Source: Flavobacteriales bacterium (GTDB taxonomy: Bacteria; Bacteroidota; Bacteroidia; Flavobacteriales_D; CAJJDF01). From it: 64,000 bases of DNA. The position numbers were made by a program, and so were the translations under genes. The first letter of the stretch is position 1. Every line of letters starts with the position of its first letter. The notes under the pieces were generated by a model. That model was not told where the DNA came from and did no database searches. It saw only the letters and a program-made list of their open reading frames with translations. This document shows positions 62,223 to 64,000 of the stretch, piece after piece. The stretch covers positions 204,984-268,983 of the forward strand of contig JABAYJ010000005.1 in assembly GCA_018609055.1 (NCBI GenBank), in the 5' to 3' direction.

Positions 62223-64000
62223 TTAAAATTGTAATTGAACAGATACATTAAATCTTCTCCCTAATCCGTAGAATACAGAAGCTGATTGTGCATCAAAGTT
62301 GTTGAAAGATTGTGTAAACCTATCATTGTTTTGTGCATCAGCAATGTATATTTCATTTAATAGATTAAGAACACTTACTCTAAAGTTTAAGTATGGTGTT
62401 CTACCTTTTTCTCCCATAGTCTTTAAAGGGAATCCATATCCAGCATGTAAATCCATTAATCCATAAGAAGGCATTCTCCATGATTCTCTTCCTGCGTTTT
62501 CTCCAGTTAAACCTCCTGGTTCAAAATTCGAATAGTTTCTGTCGAACCAAGTGTATTGTGATTTAACGTAAAGTCTTTTTGTGATGTTAACTCTTACTTT
62601 AGCACCCATCTGAGTTTGAGCAGCATCACCTACATGAACTCCTCTTGCATCAAAAGAAGCATATTGTATGTTTCCAGTTGCATCAGTAATAGTATTTCCA
62701 GCATTATCTAAAAATGTGATACTATCTTTTTTACTTTGCCATCTCCAATCTCCTAAAGAAATCATTCCTTCAATTGTAAGAAATCTACTCATTTTGTAGG
62801 CAACTTCAAGTTCAGCTCCCATATGAAGAGCATCCATTTGAATATTGGCACTAAAACTTTCATTGTCTTCACCAATTCTTCTCACAGTGTATGGTCTGTC
62901 TTTCCAATTAGTAGCATAAGTATTTACGTTTATTGCAATTCTGTTTTTCTTGAATGCATAACCTGCTTCAATAGCTTGTACTTTTTCGTTTACAATGTTG
63001 TTTACTACTTCATTGTTTTGATCTATTACGTTATTGAATTTAGGTACGTTAGATAAGTAACCAAGATTAATAAAGGCATTAGAGTATTCATCAAAAATAT
63101 AATTTGCTCCAGTTTTAATCGTAAATCCAGGTCTAGTAACCCATTCGGTAGAGTAGTGTTCAAGTTCTTCTGAATCTCGAGTATAAGTTTTGTCATTTAC
63201 TCTAACAGTATCACTATAACCAACTTCGTATTGCTTACCATCTACAGTTACAGTTTTCTTTCTGAAATAATCAACTCCCTGATATCCAGAAACAGAAACA
63301 GAACCACTAGCAAATATTGACCAAAGATCTTTTTTGTATTCCATTTGACCAAAACCACCACCCCAAACAACTTTACCTAAGTCGTGGTAAAAGTATTTAT
63401 CATCTTCACGATAAATTCTTTGGTTTGCATTTTGATCTCCTCCTAAATCTTTAGCATAATCTGCATCCAAAAGGTTGTAAACCTTTCTGAAATGTTCTCC
63501 TTGGTAGCTTCTTAGGTCAATTCCTCCAGAGTAAGTTACATTTTCATTTTTGATGTAAGTAGCTGTGGACAAAAGCCCGTACCAAAAGTGATTATTAACA
63601 CTTTGAAAAACATTAGAATTAGCAAATATCTCAGTAGGACTTATATCAGAATCTATATTAGGTCCAAAATCTCCTGAAGTGTTATTGTCATAAATAAATT
63701 GAGCATTTAATCTTCCAGTAACAGGGTCTCTAGAAGAATTTCTCATTCCAGTTCCACCACCTCTTCCCACTGAAAGATAAGCTACGTTTGATAAATAGAA
63801 TTTATCATTTACTTGCCAAAAATCTCTAAGTGTTATTTGAGGTTTAAAGTATTTGTTTTCTCTTTCATAAAGAGTAGTTTGCTCACCATTATTATTGATG
63901 TAGTCTCCGTAAAATTGATTGAATTTAATTCCATGATTTTGACCTCCAGCTAAACTATATTGATCAATTGCAGATTGAGACACGCCTAATCCTCTTGCAT
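62223..64000 (-). CDS. TonB-dependent receptor, C-terminal part (5' end beyond window)
   Basis: The frame is open to base 64000 with no stop, so the N-terminus (plug domain) is outside the window; the GTG near 63983 is not a real start. The roughly 592 visible residues form a TonB-receptor barrel with alternating strands and typical pieces such as PGFTIKTGANYIFDEYSNAFINLGY and GYAFKKNRIAINVNTYATNWKDR, ending RFNVSVQLQF with terminal Phe. It imports an unknown ligand using ExbB-ExbD energy. The adjacent secreted nuclease suggests nucleotides, phosphate or divalent metals as possible cargo. Confidence 0.9.
   Translation of the reverse strand, partial: ARGLGVSQSAIDQYSLAGGQNHGIKFNQFYGDYINNNGEQTTLYERENKYFKPQITLRDFWQVNDKFYLSNVAYLSVGRGGGTGMRNSSRDPVTGRLNAQFIYDNNTSGDFGPNIDSDISPTEIFANSNVFQSVNNHFWYGLLSTATYIKNENVTYSGGIDLRSYQGEHFRKVYNLLDADYAKDLGGDQNANQRIYREDDKYFYHDLGKVVWGGGFGQMEYKKDLWSIFASGSVSVSGYQGVDYFRKKTVTVDGKQYEVGYSDTVRVNDKTYTRDSEELEHYSTEWVTRPGFTIKTGANYIFDEYSNAFINLGYLSNVPKFNNVIDQNNEVVNNIVNEKVQAIEAGYAFKKNRIAINVNTYATNWKDRPYTVRRIGEDNESFSANIQMDALHMGAELEVAYKMSRFLTIEGMISLGDWRWQSKKDSITFLDNAGNTITDATGNIQYASFDARGVHVGDAAQTQMGAKVRVNITKRLYVKSQYTWFDRNYSNFEPGGLTGENAGRESWRMPSYGLMDLHAGYGFPLKTMGEKGRTPYLNFRVSVLNLLNEIYIADAQNNDRFTQSFNNFDAQSASVFYGLGRRFNVSVQLQF

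Noticed and set aside
62223..63983. GTG at 63983 as the start of a complete 586-residue protein
   Set aside because: The frame stays open to the window edge and the product lacks signal peptide and plug, so it is a truncated TonB receptor.

Overview
The window is low-GC DNA (about one third G+C by eye) from a Bacteroidota chromosome, most likely a marine member of the Flavobacteriales. Supporting signs are four secreted proteins with type IX secretion (T9SS) C-terminal sorting domains around a YPNP motif, several lipoproteins with Bacteroidota-type signals, a SUF operon, a caa3-type oxidase assembly cluster, two tandem ExbD genes, promoter -7 elements of the TAnnTTTG type, and almost no Shine-Dalgarno sequences. 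Most genes lie on the minus strand. No gene-free stretch exceeds about 260 bases.

Region 1 (1-13162, all minus) looks like a polysaccharide/glucan-use locus without SusC/SusD. An NrtR-like Nudix regulator is followed by a tightly packed six-gene operon: SGLT-type Na+/sugar symporter, two outer-membrane barrels, two glycan-binding-like lipoproteins and a lipoprotein GH3 beta-glucosidase. Two separately started genes follow, encoding secreted modular carbohydrate-binding-like proteins; the last runs off the left edge. An 11-base motif is shared by the leaders of the symporter gene and of the first secreted-protein gene.

Region 2 (13280-20733) holds a LemA/TPM/TPM operon, htpG, an OmpA/TSP3 gene split by one in-frame TAA, dinB and a YgjP-type metallopeptidase. 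Region 3 (20730-32642) holds a small lipoprotein and two giant genes: an 1810-residue TPR/coiled-coil protein with perfect internal DNA repeats, and a 1928-residue beta-helix T9SS protein.

Region 4 (32842-41344) carries ctaB, two cox subunit III genes, cox subunit IV, two SCO-like proteins, a DUF420 protein and a TerB-DnaJ protein, then an ExbB/membrane protein/ExbD/ExbD operon. Region 5 (41415-52811) has tRNA-Ser(GGA), manC, a RidA-type deaminase, a phosphatase-like/OmpA fusion, sufC-sufD-sufS with an alkyltransferase-like gene (no sufB), lepA and gapA. Region 6 (52938-64000) has a Vps10-like T9SS protein, lipA, two outer-membrane proteins (one an Omp85/TamA type), a tiny lipoprotein, and a secreted endonuclease I next to a TonB-dependent receptor cut by the right edge.

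The strongest leads are the SusCD-less glycan cluster with its candidate operator, the in-frame stop in ompA, the degenerate phosphatase fused to two OmpA domains, the SCO-like protein with Tyr in place of the copper His, the alkyltransferase-like protein inside the suf operon, and the giant repeat protein.
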